Source: Streptomyces antibioticus
Lineage (GTDB): Bacteria > Actinomycetota > Actinomycetes > Streptomycetales > Streptomycetaceae
NCBI RefSeq assembly: GCF_001514065.1
Contig: NZ_KQ948422.1
Coordinates: 62,001 to 126,000 of the forward strand
DNA length: 64,000 nucleotides
Direction: 5' to 3'
Part shown: piece by piece, positions 17,179 to 25,762 of the stretch
Layout of the letters: each line of letters begins with the position of its first letter
Position numbering within the stretch: the first letter of the stretch is position 1
Position numbers and translations under genes: made by a program
The notes under the pieces: model-generated
Databases searched by the model: none
What the model saw: only the letters and a program-made list of their open reading frames with translations
Told to the model about the DNA's origin: nothing

Positions 17179-18873
17179 CTAGCTGGGCGAGCCCAGCAGT
17201 GCCAGGGACGGGGTGAACATGTACGCCATCGACGTGGTGGCGCCGGTCAGCTTGTCGCTGAAGTAGGAGATCTCGTACGGGGCGACCAGCGAGGTGTCGT
17301 GGTAGCTGCTCTGGAAACGCTTCTGCAGGGTCAGGACGTACGGGGCCCGCTCACGGGGGTCCTCGATACCCCGGGCCGTGTTGTACGCCTTGGTGGCCAC
17401 CGGGTCGTCGAACCCGAAGTTGTATGCCGAACCCGGCACGGCGAGGAAGCCGAGCAGCTCCAACGGGTCGGTCGTCTGGTTGTACCCGACGGTGAGCGTC
17501 AGGTCGACGCCCTTCCTGGCCGACGGGTTGACGAAGGTGTCGCCGTACTGCAGGGGCTGCCGGGCGTCGATGGCTACGGACAGGCCGATCACCTTGGCCT
17601 CCTGCTGGATCAGCTGGGCGACCTGTGACTGGGTCTCGTCGCCCGCCATCGTGACCAGCTTCAGCGTCCTGCCCTTCGCCTTGCTCGACGCCATGAGCTT
17701 CTTGGCGGCGTCGATGTCGTAGGCGTTGGCCTTCTCGTACTCGCGGGCGGCCGCCGCGTAGAGGTCCTCGGCGCCCTTGTCACGCGAACTCGGTGGAAGA
17801 GACGTGTAGTTGGGGGTGGCGGCGCCCTTGAAGACGACGTCCGCGATGCCCTTGCGGTCGATGGCCTTGAACAGCGCCTGGCGCACGCTCTTGTCCGCCA
17901 GGGGGCCGCTGGTGCTGTCGGCGACGGAGAGTTCCAGGTACTGGAAGGCGGGACCGTAGTGCAGGGAGCCGCTCTTGACGGACTTCAGGCTGGAGATCAC
18001 CGCCGGCGGCACCTCCCAGGCACCGTCGACCTCACCGGAGACCAGTGCCTGGGTGAGGGCGCTGGAGTCGGACAGGGGCTTCAACGTGACGCGCCGGGCG
18101 TGCGCCTTGTAGGCCGGGTTCCAGTAGGCGTCGTTGCGCTCCAGCTCGATGGCGGAGCCCGACGTCCACGAGCCGAACTTGAAGGGGCCGCTGCACATCA
18201 GCCCGCCCTTGGCGGTGCCGAGGTTCTTGCCGGCCTTCTCCGCCCATGCCTTCTCGATCACCGCGTAGCTCGGCGCGGCGAGCTGCTTCACGAACTGCTC
18301 GTCGTAGGACGTGAACTTGACGGTCACCTCGTACGGACCGGACGCCGAGGCGGACTTGGCCAACTGGAGCGGCCCGCCGGTGATGGCTCCGGGGCCGAGG
18401 CTGCGCTCCATGCTGTAGGCGACGTCCTCGGCGGTGAGGTCCTTGCCGTCCCAGAACTTGATGCCCTTCCTGATGGTCAGGACGAGCGTCTTCTTGTCGG
18501 TCCATTTCCAGGACGTGGCCACGTTGGGCTTCAGGTCGAAGTCCGGGGTCAGGCGCAGGATCGGATCGCACAGGTTGGAGATGACCAGGTCCGTGCTGTA
18601 GTCGATGGCCTGCAGCGGGTCGATGGAGGCGGGTTCGCCCTTCGGCAGGCCGATGGTGAGGTGGTCCACGTCCTTCGCGGCAGCGGCGGGGAGCTGGCTG
18701 ACCAGCTTGGGCTTCGCGGGGTCCGACGGTCCCTTGCCGCCCGCACCGCCGCCCCCGCAGGCCGTGGCGAGGAGAGCACCGGTACAGACGGCGCCGAGCA
18801 GAGCGGCCGTACGGCGGCCCCGGCGTCCGGCGCCGGGTGGTACCGCGACCGCGGCGGGAGTGTTGGTGTCCAC
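17179..18873 (-). CDS. Peptide-type ABC transporter substrate-binding lipoprotein
   Basis: 564-residue SBP_bac_5 (family 5) lipoprotein. The signal peptide ends in the lipobox LLATACGGG near residue 38. The mature part has LPKGEPASIDPLQ, ILRLTPDFDLKPNVATSWKW, IRKGIKFWDGKDLTAEDVAYSMER and the dimer-typical ACDIDAAKKLM-like block. The start is GTG at 18873, with AAGGAG upstream. It delivers substrate to the permeases at 15217-17078. A paralogue lies at 26961. The solute is unknown; the amidase downstream in transcription order before it hints at an amide or peptide. Confidence 0.92.
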   Translation of the reverse strand: MDTNTPAAVAVPPGAGRRGRRTAALLGAVCTGALLATACGGGGAGGKGPSDPAKPKLVSQLPAAAAKDVDHLTIGLPKGEPASIDPLQAIDYSTDLVISNLCDPILRLTPDFDLKPNVATSWKWTDKKTLVLTIRKGIKFWDGKDLTAEDVAYSMERSLGPGAITGGPLQLAKSASASGPYEVTVKFTSYDEQFVKQLAAPSYAVIEKAWAEKAGKNLGTAKGGLMCSGPFKFGSWTSGSAIELERNDAYWNPAYKAHARRVTLKPLSDSSALTQALVSGEVDGAWEVPPAVISSLKSVKSGSLHYGPAFQYLELSVADSTSGPLADKSVRQALFKAIDRKGIADVVFKGAATPNYTSLPPSSRDKGAEDLYAAAAREYEKANAYDIDAAKKLMASSKAKGRTLKLVTMAGDETQSQVAQLIQQEAKVIGLSVAIDARQPLQYGDTFVNPSARKGVDLTLTVGYNQTTDPLELLGFLAVPGSAYNFGFDDPVATKAYNTARGIEDPRERAPYVLTLQKRFQSSYHDTSLVAPYEISYFSDKLTGATTSMAYMFTPSLALLGSPS

Positions 18874-18887
18874 AGGCGGCTTGCTCC

Positions 18888-20366
18888 TTACAGGGCGTCG
18901 CCGGAGGGCGACAGAAAATGGGAGGGGAGCGGGGGGCGGCGGGTGTGCCAGGCGGTCGCCTGCTCGAAGGCGGCGGCTGCCTGGAGTACGGCGGCGTCGG
19001 CGTGGTGGGGGCCGATGATCTGCAGGCCGACGGGGAGGCCGGCGTCGTCGAATCCACAGGGCACGGAGAGGGCGGGCAGACCGGCGTGGCTGGCGGGTTC
19101 GGTCAGGCGGTGGAAATCGATGGCGGGGTACGCGACCGGATGCCCCTCGTTCTCGGCCGGTCCTCCGGCCGGTCCCGGGTGGGGGAAGACGGTGGTCGGC
19201 ATGGTGGGGGTGATCAGCAGGTCGTACTCGGCGAAGACGGCGGCGAATCCCTCGGAGATACGGCCACGGGTCTGGACCGAGGTCCGCCAGTGGTCGACCG
19301 CCGACCGCGAGGACGCGAGGTCCCCGATCGCCGAGATCATCGGGTGGGAGGCGCCTGGATCCCAGCCGTGCGCCTCGACGAGGTCGCGCAGGCCCACCGC
19401 GAACGCCGGCGCCCAGAAGTCCTGGAAGTACTGGAGCGGGTCGGGCAGCTCCACCTCCACCGGCCGCATCGACGCCCCCAGTACGTCGGTGAAGACCGCA
19501 CCCGCCTCCTCGACCCGCCGCAGCACCTGGGCCGCGACGTGCCCGTGGCCGAGGTCGGGGCTGTAGGCGATGCGCAGGCCGCGCAGCGACAGGTCGCGCA
19601 GGGCGTCCGTGAAAGGCGTGGGCGAGGCAGGCAGCGAGAGCGGGTCGCGCAGGTCGGGGCCGGCCGTGGCCTGGAGCATCAGCGCGCAGTCCGCGACCGT
19701 GCGGGTCAGCGGTCCCGAGGTGTCGACGGAACCGTAGACGTCGCCCTCGCCGTGGACCGGGATGCGGCCCATTGACGCCTTCAGACCGACGACACCGCAG
19801 CAGGCCGCGGGGATGCGGATCGACCCGCCGCCGTCGCTGCCCCAGGCCAGCGGGGCGCAGCCCGCGGCCACCGCGGCCGCGGCGCCGCCGCTGGAGCCGC
19901 CGGCGGTCATCTCCGGGTTCCAGGGGTTGTTGGTGGTCCCGGTCAGCGGGCTCTCGGTGACGCCCAGCATGCCGAACTCGGGGGTACAGGTCTTGCCGAC
20001 CAGCACGGCTCCGGCGGCCTTCAGACGTGTCCAGGCGGCCGTGTCCTTGTCCGGCACGTGGTCCTTGTAGTGCACGGAGCCGTAGGTGGTGCGGACACCG
20101 GCTGTGTCGGTGAGGTCCTTGACGGAGACCGGTATGCCGAGTAGTAGCGGAAGGTCCTCGGCCGGTTCGTTCACGAACCGGTGTTCCGCCGCGCGGGCGG
20201 CGGCGAGGGCCTGTTCCGGAACCGTGGTCACGAACGCGTTGACGACCGGGTCGACGGCCTCGATACGCGCCAGCACCGCCTGGACAGCCTCCACCGGGGA
20301 CACCTCACGGGTCCGGTAGGCGGTGGCGAGGTCTGTCGCGGACATCTCCCACAGCAGGTCAGTCAT
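18888..20366 (-). CDS. Amidase (amidase-signature family)
   Basis: 492-residue Ser-cisSer-Lys hydrolase that cleaves carboxamides. The triad is visible as K83 (PVSVKDLTDTAG), cis-Ser S158 (TAGGSSGG) and nucleophile S182 (DGGGSIRIPA). Their spacing of 75 and 24 residues is the same as in well-known family members such as FAAH. It starts at 20366, overlapping the upstream hotdog gene by eight bases, and stops 15 bases before the start of the transporter binding protein. The amidase, importer and acyl-CoA synthetase therefore look co-transcribed, suggesting import and hydrolysis of an amide followed by CoA activation of the acid. Confidence 0.92.
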   Translation of the reverse strand: MTDLLWEMSATDLATAYRTREVSPVEAVQAVLARIEAVDPVVNAFVTTVPEQALAAARAAEHRFVNEPAEDLPLLLGIPVSVKDLTDTAGVRTTYGSVHYKDHVPDKDTAAWTRLKAAGAVLVGKTCTPEFGMLGVTESPLTGTTNNPWNPEMTAGGSSGGAAAAVAAGCAPLAWGSDGGGSIRIPAACCGVVGLKASMGRIPVHGEGDVYGSVDTSGPLTRTVADCALMLQATAGPDLRDPLSLPASPTPFTDALRDLSLRGLRIAYSPDLGHGHVAAQVLRRVEEAGAVFTDVLGASMRPVEVELPDPLQYFQDFWAPAFAVGLRDLVEAHGWDPGASHPMISAIGDLASSRSAVDHWRTSVQTRGRISEGFAAVFAEYDLLITPTMPTTVFPHPGPAGGPAENEGHPVAYPAIDFHRLTEPASHAGLPALSVPCGFDDAGLPVGLQIIGPHHADAAVLQAAAAFEQATAWHTRRPPLPSHFLSPSGDAL

Positions 20367-20892
20367 CCGGGGTCCCGCCCTCCTGGGACGCGGAGTCGTC
20401 CGCGGTGTCGGCGGGCAGCCACATGACACGCCAGTCGGCGGTGAAGCCGGGACGTTCGCGGCCTTCGACCTCCACCACGCACTTCAGCAGCAGCACGAAG
20501 CCGTCGCCCTTCGGCTCGGTCTCGGCGACGGTGACGTGCAGCCGCATGCGCTCGCCGGCCAGGACCGGGGAGACGAACCGCACCCGGTCCAGGCCGTAGT
20601 TCCAGCCCTCGACGGTGCCCGGTTCAGGCGCCAGGGTGTCGCTCATCAGGCGGTCGAGGAGGCCGAGCAGATGGAAGCCCTCGACCAGGCCCTCGGGGTA
20701 GAGGTCCTCGGCGAAAGTGGACTCGTCCTGGTCCTGGTCGAGGTAGGTGGCGTGCTCGAAGGCGGGCAGCCGGTCCGGGTCGACGGCGAACCAGTCACCG
20801 ACGAAGGTGCGGCCCCGCAGCGCGGGGATCTCCGCGAGCGACACCCGGTGGACGCCGGGGACCCGCGAGGGCGTGGGAGCGAGGTCAGTCAT
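20359..20892 (-). CDS. MaoC-like hotdog-fold protein
   Basis: 177 residues with a single hotdog domain. FAEDLYPEGLVEGFHLLGLLDRL resembles the substrate-facing segment of MaoC hydratases. VRFVSPVLAGERMRLHVTV is the typical central strand pair. The usual hydratase D-x4-H pair is not clearly present, so it may be a hydratase, a thioesterase or a non-catalytic relative. It overlaps both neighbours by eight bases and lies between the acyl-CoA synthetase and the amidase, so an acyl-CoA substrate is likely. Confidence 0.65.
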   Translation of the reverse strand: MTDLAPTPSRVPGVHRVSLAEIPALRGRTFVGDWFAVDPDRLPAFEHATYLDQDQDESTFAEDLYPEGLVEGFHLLGLLDRLMSDTLAPEPGTVEGWNYGLDRVRFVSPVLAGERMRLHVTVAETEPKGDGFVLLLKCVVEVEGRERPGFTADWRVMWLPADTADDSASQEGGTPDD

Positions 20893-23032
20893 GGCGGGCC
20901 ACCAGGAGGGAGTCGGCGATCAGGACGCGTCCGGTGCCGTGCTGCACGAACGCTGGATTGAGGTCGGCCTCGGTCAGCAAGCCCGCGAAGTCGGTGCCGA
21001 GGAGCGAGAGGCGGTGGACGGTGTCGGCCAGCGGGCCGGTGTCCGTCGTAGGCAGAAGGTTACGGTATCCGCCGATAAGGGTGCCGAGCCGTGTGCGGGC
21101 GATCAGGGCGGCGGCCTCGTCCGGGCCGACCGGTGAGAGCGCGGAGGCGGTGTCTGCGTAGAGCTCCACGAGGGTGCCGCCGGTCCCGACCGTGGTGACC
21201 GCGCCGAACACCGGGTCGGCGACGAATCCCAGCAGTGCCTCGACACTGTCCTCACCCACCTGCTGCTGGACCTCGAAGCCCTCGATGACGGCTCCGGGGC
21301 GGGCGGCGCTCACCCGGGCGGTGATGTCCTCGACGGCCTGCCTGAGGGTCGCCTCGTCACTCACTCCGAGGACCACTCCCCCGACGTCCGAGCGGTGCGG
21401 GACATCTGGTGAGGAGACCTTCACCACCAGCGGATAGCCGTGCTCGTCCGCCCACCGCACGGCCGCCTCGGCGTCCGGGACGACCGCGGACTCCACGAGC
21501 GGCAGGCCGTACAGCGACAGCAGCCGTCGGGCGAGGTCCGCCGGCAGTGCGCCGTGATGCTGTGCGATCTCCTGCTTCAAGACCTCCACTGCCTCAGGCG
21601 TGGGGCGCGAGCGTGCGAGGGATCGGACACCGTTCGGCACCGGCCGTCGGTTGCGGGCCAGTGCCCGGAGCGCAACCAGGGCGTTGCCGATGCCCCGCAG
21701 CACGGGTACGGCCGGACCGGCCTGTTCCTCGCACCGCGGCTGCACGCTGAGCGAGGAGCTCGACGCTATGACGACGGGCTTGCCAGGCGCGCTCTCGGCG
21801 ACCGCCCTCGCGGCACGGAACTCCTCGGCCTCGTAGTCGGTCTCCTCGTCGGTCATGGTCGCCTGCGCGTCGAGGACGAGCAGCACGGAGTCCACGGCGT
21901 CATCGGCGGCGATCAGCTCGACGGACCGCCGGAAGCCACCGTCGGGGTACTCCACACTCGCGCCCGCATCGAAGGGGTTGTGTCCCGGCGCTCCCGGCAT
22001 TGCCGCCTCCAGGCCGCGCGCGGTCTCGGCGGCGAAGCGCGGGACTTTCACGCCCTGGTCCGCCGCGAGGTCGGCGGTCAGCGCGGCCTGACCGCCCGAG
22101 ATGGTGATCACGCCGATGCGGGTGCCGGCGGCCGGGGGGAGCTCCGGTACGGCCAGGCACTGGAGCACTGCCGCCATGTCGTCGTAGTCCGTCACCACCG
22201 GCAGATCGAGCTGCTCGAACAGCGCCTGGTAGGCGGCGTCGCTGCCGATCAGCGCGCCGGTGTGGGCGGTCGTCGCGGCGGAGCCCACGCTGCTGCGGCC
22301 CACCTTGAGGACCACCACGGGCTTCCCGGCGGCCCGCATCGCTGCGACACCCTCGACGAAGGAGGGCACGTCCTTGATGGACTCCAGGAGCACGCCGGCG
22401 GCACGTGTGGCAGGGTCGCGCGCCAGCCAGGACAGGTAGGCCGCGGTGGTGGCGCCGTACTCCCCGCCCGTCGAGATGATCTTCGAGTAGCGGACCGGGC
22501 CGGTCGAGCGGGCGATGAAGATGGCGGCGGAACCCGACTGCGCGATCAGCGCCACGTTGCCCGCGGGCAACCGCGTGATGCTGTTGTCGTCGATCCACAG
22601 GGGGATGCGGTCGGTGAGGTTGATGACGCCCATGCAGTTCGGGCCGTGCACCGTCATCTCGCTCGCTGCGGCGAACCGGGTGACCTCTGCGGCGGTGACG
22701 GGGTCGAGTCCGGCGGTCGGCACCAGTGCGGAGCGACATCCGGCCTTTTCCAGGCCGCGCAGCGCGTCCAGGACGGCGGGGGTCGGCAGCGACACGACGG
22801 CGGCATCGATGCCACCGGGGAGAGAGCCGACGTCCGGAAACGCTTCCAGTCCTTCGACCGTGCGCGCCGTGGGGTGCACGACGTGCAGCTCTCCGTCGTA
22901 ACCGGCCTGCCGCAGATTGCGCAGGACGTCGTTGCCGCTGGCCCACTTCCTGGCCGAGGCGCCCAGGACGACGACGGACCTGGGCCTCAACAGGGCAGTC
23001 AGGCCGTCGGGGCGGGAAGGGGACTCGGGCAT
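20885..23032 (-). CDS. NDP-forming acyl-CoA synthetase (acetate-CoA ligase family), fused subunits
   Basis: 715 residues joining the alpha and beta parts in one chain: an N-terminal CoA-binding Rossmann domain (SVVVLGASARKWASGNDVL), ligase domains with the putative phospho-histidine in TTAHTGALIGSDAAY near residue 255, and a C-terminal ATP-grasp domain (YPLVVKVSSPDVPHRSDVGGV...EGFEVQQQV...FGAVTTVGTGGTLVEL). It starts at 23032 with AGGAG 7 bases upstream. It interconverts an acyl-CoA and acid with ATP or ADP. It leads the catabolic transcript hotdog-amidase-importer and is divergent from a TetR regulator. Confidence 0.9.
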   Translation of the reverse strand: MPESPSRPDGLTALLRPRSVVVLGASARKWASGNDVLRNLRQAGYDGELHVVHPTARTVEGLEAFPDVGSLPGGIDAAVVSLPTPAVLDALRGLEKAGCRSALVPTAGLDPVTAAEVTRFAAASEMTVHGPNCMGVINLTDRIPLWIDDNSITRLPAGNVALIAQSGSAAIFIARSTGPVRYSKIISTGGEYGATTAAYLSWLARDPATRAAGVLLESIKDVPSFVEGVAAMRAAGKPVVVLKVGRSSVGSAATTAHTGALIGSDAAYQALFEQLDLPVVTDYDDMAAVLQCLAVPELPPAAGTRIGVITISGGQAALTADLAADQGVKVPRFAAETARGLEAAMPGAPGHNPFDAGASVEYPDGGFRRSVELIAADDAVDSVLLVLDAQATMTDEETDYEAEEFRAARAVAESAPGKPVVIASSSSLSVQPRCEEQAGPAVPVLRGIGNALVALRALARNRRPVPNGVRSLARSRPTPEAVEVLKQEIAQHHGALPADLARRLLSLYGLPLVESAVVPDAEAAVRWADEHGYPLVVKVSSPDVPHRSDVGGVVLGVSDEATLRQAVEDITARVSAARPGAVIEGFEVQQQVGEDSVEALLGFVADPVFGAVTTVGTGGTLVELYADTASALSPVGPDEAAALIARTRLGTLIGGYRNLLPTTDTGPLADTVHRLSLLGTDFAGLLTEADLNPAFVQHGTGRVLIADSLLVARHD

Positions 23033-23281
23033 GGGGCGACTCCTGGTGACAGGGGATGCGCGGTAGTGACCGGCACCGCCAACGGCGGTCGGCCCTCGCG
23101 GGGTTGGTGGGGGTGGCTGCTCCCGGCAGCTCGGCGTTGATCGCGGGAGCAGGGAACAGAGCGGGGCTCCTCGTGCGGCTGGGTGTGCCGCTCGGCGGAG
23201 AGGCTCCGGCGAGCGGCAACTCGCTGAGCGACCAGGCGCGGGAGCTTCCACAGGAAGGGATCCCTGTTGTGTTTTGAAGAA

Positions 23282-23299
23282 TGTATATCGACAGATACA
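23282..23299. promoter_or_regulatory. Candidate TetR operator
   Basis: TGTATATCGACAGATACA has TGTAT/ATACA arms around an 8-base centre and lies in the AT-richest part of the 394-base gap between the synthetase (23032) and the TetR gene (23427). Position and symmetry fit a repressor site; otherwise the gap shows nothing supportable. Confidence 0.5.
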
Positions 23300-23426
23300 C
23301 TTCGGCAAGAGTGTCGACCATACGTTTTCCAGGCGTCACCCATGGTTTACGCGCCGAGTACTCTCAAGGCGTCCCGCCCGGCGAGAGTCACACGGGCCGC
23401 CACCCTGCTGCCGAAAGCGAGAAGCT

Positions 23427-24002
23427 GTGCCCCGCTACGTAGATCACGACCAGCGCCGGGCGGAAATCGTCGAGGCGGCCAGGTACGTGCTCGCCCACGG
23501 CGGCCCCGCCGAACTGACGATCCGTTCCGTCGCCAAGCGGCTCGGGGGCTCCATCACTTTGGTCACGCATTTTTACCCGACACGGCCCGAGCTGATGCGG
23601 GCCGTGGTCACGGCCATGAACGAGAGCTTCGACGCGGAACTGGCAGACCTGGAGACCGGCGCCGATGCGCGCGGCCGGTTGCTCATCCTCCTGAAGTGGA
23701 TGCTGCCGCTCACCGAGCAGGACTGGGTGAACGAGAGCGGCAGGGTCCAGCTCCTCAGCCAGCGCGGGAAGGACGCGAGCGTCGAGGAGTTCGCCGACGG
23801 AATGGACGCCAGGATGCGGGACCTGCTGCGGCAGCACCTGGAGCCCCTGGTCCCCGAGGACCGGGTGGAGACCTACGTCGATCTGCTGCGGGTGACCGTG
23901 AACGGCATTGTGCTCGCAGCCGTCGAACACCACGACGACTGGCCGGCCAAGCGCCAACTCACCGTACTGGAAGAGGCGTTGTCGGCCTTCGGCCTGCTGT
24001 AG
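23427..24002 (+). CDS. TetR-family transcriptional regulator
   Basis: 191 residues. The N-terminal helix-turn-helix is at about residues 10-55 (AEIVEAARYVLAHGGPAELTIRSVAKRLG, then SITLVTHFYPTRPELM). The rest is the helical ligand domain. GTG at 23427 is chosen because the sequence upstream of VPRYVDHDQRR has no TetR features, although an ATG at 23274 is in frame. It is divergent from the acyl-CoA synthetase operon and probably its repressor, with an acyl-CoA or acid as a plausible inducer. Confidence 0.85.
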   Translation: MPRYVDHDQRRAEIVEAARYVLAHGGPAELTIRSVAKRLGGSITLVTHFYPTRPELMRAVVTAMNESFDAELADLETGADARGRLLILLKWMLPLTEQDWVNESGRVQLLSQRGKDASVEEFADGMDARMRDLLRQHLEPLVPEDRVETYVDLLRVTVNGIVLAAVEHHDDWPAKRQLTVLEEALSAFGLL

Positions 24003-24198
24003 GTCGGTTCGTGGATCGCTCCACCCGCGGACTTGATGCCGGATGGAGACCGGCGCCCTCGGCCATCAGGCCCCGACGCCGAAGGAGGAGCCCGCGACGA
24101 CCTGTTGCTGTCGGCAGTCGCACAGCTCCTCCGGGCCGCACCTGGGACAGGTGATCATCAGTTGCGCTGCGGTGCGAGCATGTTCCCCAACCTGGCTG

Positions 24199-25662
24199 TT
24201 ACCGGCCGGAGATGGCGTTGGCCAGTCGTGCCCACCGGCTCGTTGCGCCCAGGTGAGAATTTTCCTCACTCTGATCTGCCGCGCGGTAGAGCGCATACAT
24301 CGCCTGCACTCCGATCCACCGCAGAGGTTCGGGTTCCCAGCGCCGCATCCGCCTGTTGACCCAGGGAAGCCGGGTGAGAGCGGAGTCCTCGTCGAGCACC
24401 AGGTCCGCGAGCGTGCGACCGGCCAGATTGGTGGTGGTCAGACCGCTGCCGACGTATCCGCCGGCCATGGCGATTCCGGTACCGCTGTCGTAGTTCACGG
24501 TGGTGCACCAGTCGCGCGGCACCGCGAGCACGCCACACCAGGCGTGTTCGACCCGCAGGTCGACGGTGGCGGGGAAGAGCGCGTGCAGGGTCGCCGTCAG
24601 AGACTCGACGGTCGCGGTCTGGGTGCGTCCATGGTTGTCCGTCCGCGAGGCGAAGCGGTACGGGTTTCCGCGACCGCCCAGAGCGATACGGCCGTCCGCG
24701 GTGCGCTGGGCGTAGAGGTAGGCGTGGGCACTGTCCCCGAGCACCTCCGCACCGTGCCAACCCACCTGGTCCATGACCGCATCGGGCAGGGGCTCGGTCA
24801 CGATCATGGAGGAGTTCATGGGGAGCCACATGCGACGCTGTCCCCGCAAGCCCGCCGTGAAACCTTCGAGACACTGCACAATGTGCTTGGCCGTCACCGT
24901 GCCACGTGTCGTGGTGACTCGATGGGGTGAGACGGCTGTCGCTTCGGTCGACTCGTAGATGACGGTTCCCTGCGCTTCCACCACACGGGCGAGCCCGCGC
25001 ACCAGCTTGGCAGGCTGAACCCTCGCGCAGTGCGGGGTGAACGCACCCGAGACGGCCGACGGGACGTTGATCCGTCGGCCGAGCTCGGCGGCCGTCAGCT
25101 CGCGGATGTCCGACGGGCCGGCACCCCAGGACCGTTCGTGCTCCACCTCATGGCGCAGGCGGGCTCGTTGGGCTTCCGAGCGGGCGACGAGCAGCATCCC
25201 GTCCTTGACGATGTCGGCCTCGATGCCCTCGTGAGCCGTCACGGCGATCACCTCGTCCACGGCTCCACGCATGGCGGCGAGCAGTTGGACGACGCCGTCG
25301 CGTCCGTGGACGGCGGCATAGCGTTCGCGGGAGCCCGCAAGCTCGGCGGACAACCATCCGCCGTTGCGGCCCGAGGCGCCGAAGCCGGCGAACTCCCGCT
25401 CGATGACGACTATGTGGAGGTCGGGCCGGGCCCGCTTCAGGTAGTAGGCGGTCCACAGCCCTGTCAGTCCGGCGCCGACGATGGCGACGTCCGCCGTGAC
25501 ATCGTGCGGCAGGGGGGCCCGCCGCGATGTCACGGGATCATCGCGGTACCAGAAGGACACCTCTCCGTTGCGGGTACCGCTCGTGGCGCGCTTCACCGAA
25601 GGGAGCGGCCGTTCGTGGGGCCCCTTCGCTGCTGTGGGGGAATTCCGGGAATTGCCGGACAT
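24199..25662 (-). CDS. FAD-dependent amine oxidoreductase (DadA/PuuB-like)
   Basis: 487 residues. The FAD-binding Rossmann fold has VAIVGAGLTGLWTAYYL at about residues 55-75, followed by ERE and FGASGRNGGWLSAEL, the pattern of the DAO/gamma-glutamylputrescine oxidoreductase group. The C-terminal GYVGSGLTTTNLAGRTLADLVL closes the FAD site. The start at 25662 has GAGAGG-like sequence upstream. It probably deaminates an amino acid, amine or N-modified compound. It stands downstream of an M24 peptidase-like gene on the same strand. Confidence 0.88.
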   Translation of the reverse strand: MSGNSRNSPTAAKGPHERPLPSVKRATSGTRNGEVSFWYRDDPVTSRRAPLPHDVTADVAIVGAGLTGLWTAYYLKRARPDLHIVVIEREFAGFGASGRNGGWLSAELAGSRERYAAVHGRDGVVQLLAAMRGAVDEVIAVTAHEGIEADIVKDGMLLVARSEAQRARLRHEVEHERSWGAGPSDIRELTAAELGRRINVPSAVSGAFTPHCARVQPAKLVRGLARVVEAQGTVIYESTEATAVSPHRVTTTRGTVTAKHIVQCLEGFTAGLRGQRRMWLPMNSSMIVTEPLPDAVMDQVGWHGAEVLGDSAHAYLYAQRTADGRIALGGRGNPYRFASRTDNHGRTQTATVESLTATLHALFPATVDLRVEHAWCGVLAVPRDWCTTVNYDSGTGIAMAGGYVGSGLTTTNLAGRTLADLVLDEDSALTRLPWVNRRMRRWEPEPLRWIGVQAMYALYRAADQSEENSHLGATSRWARLANAISGR

Positions 25663-25762
25663 GCTGGGGGCCTCTCCGTCATGAGACAGGTGCAGGGGTG
25701 GAGGGGCGTCCCGCCATGACGGGTGGCTGTGTCCTCCGCTGGTGTGATCGGTGGCGGCAGGC

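Noticed and set aside
21440-23140. Plus-strand frame of 566 codons opposite the acyl-CoA synthetase
   Set aside because: No protein motif; the minus strand encodes complete synthetase domains with a ribosome site.
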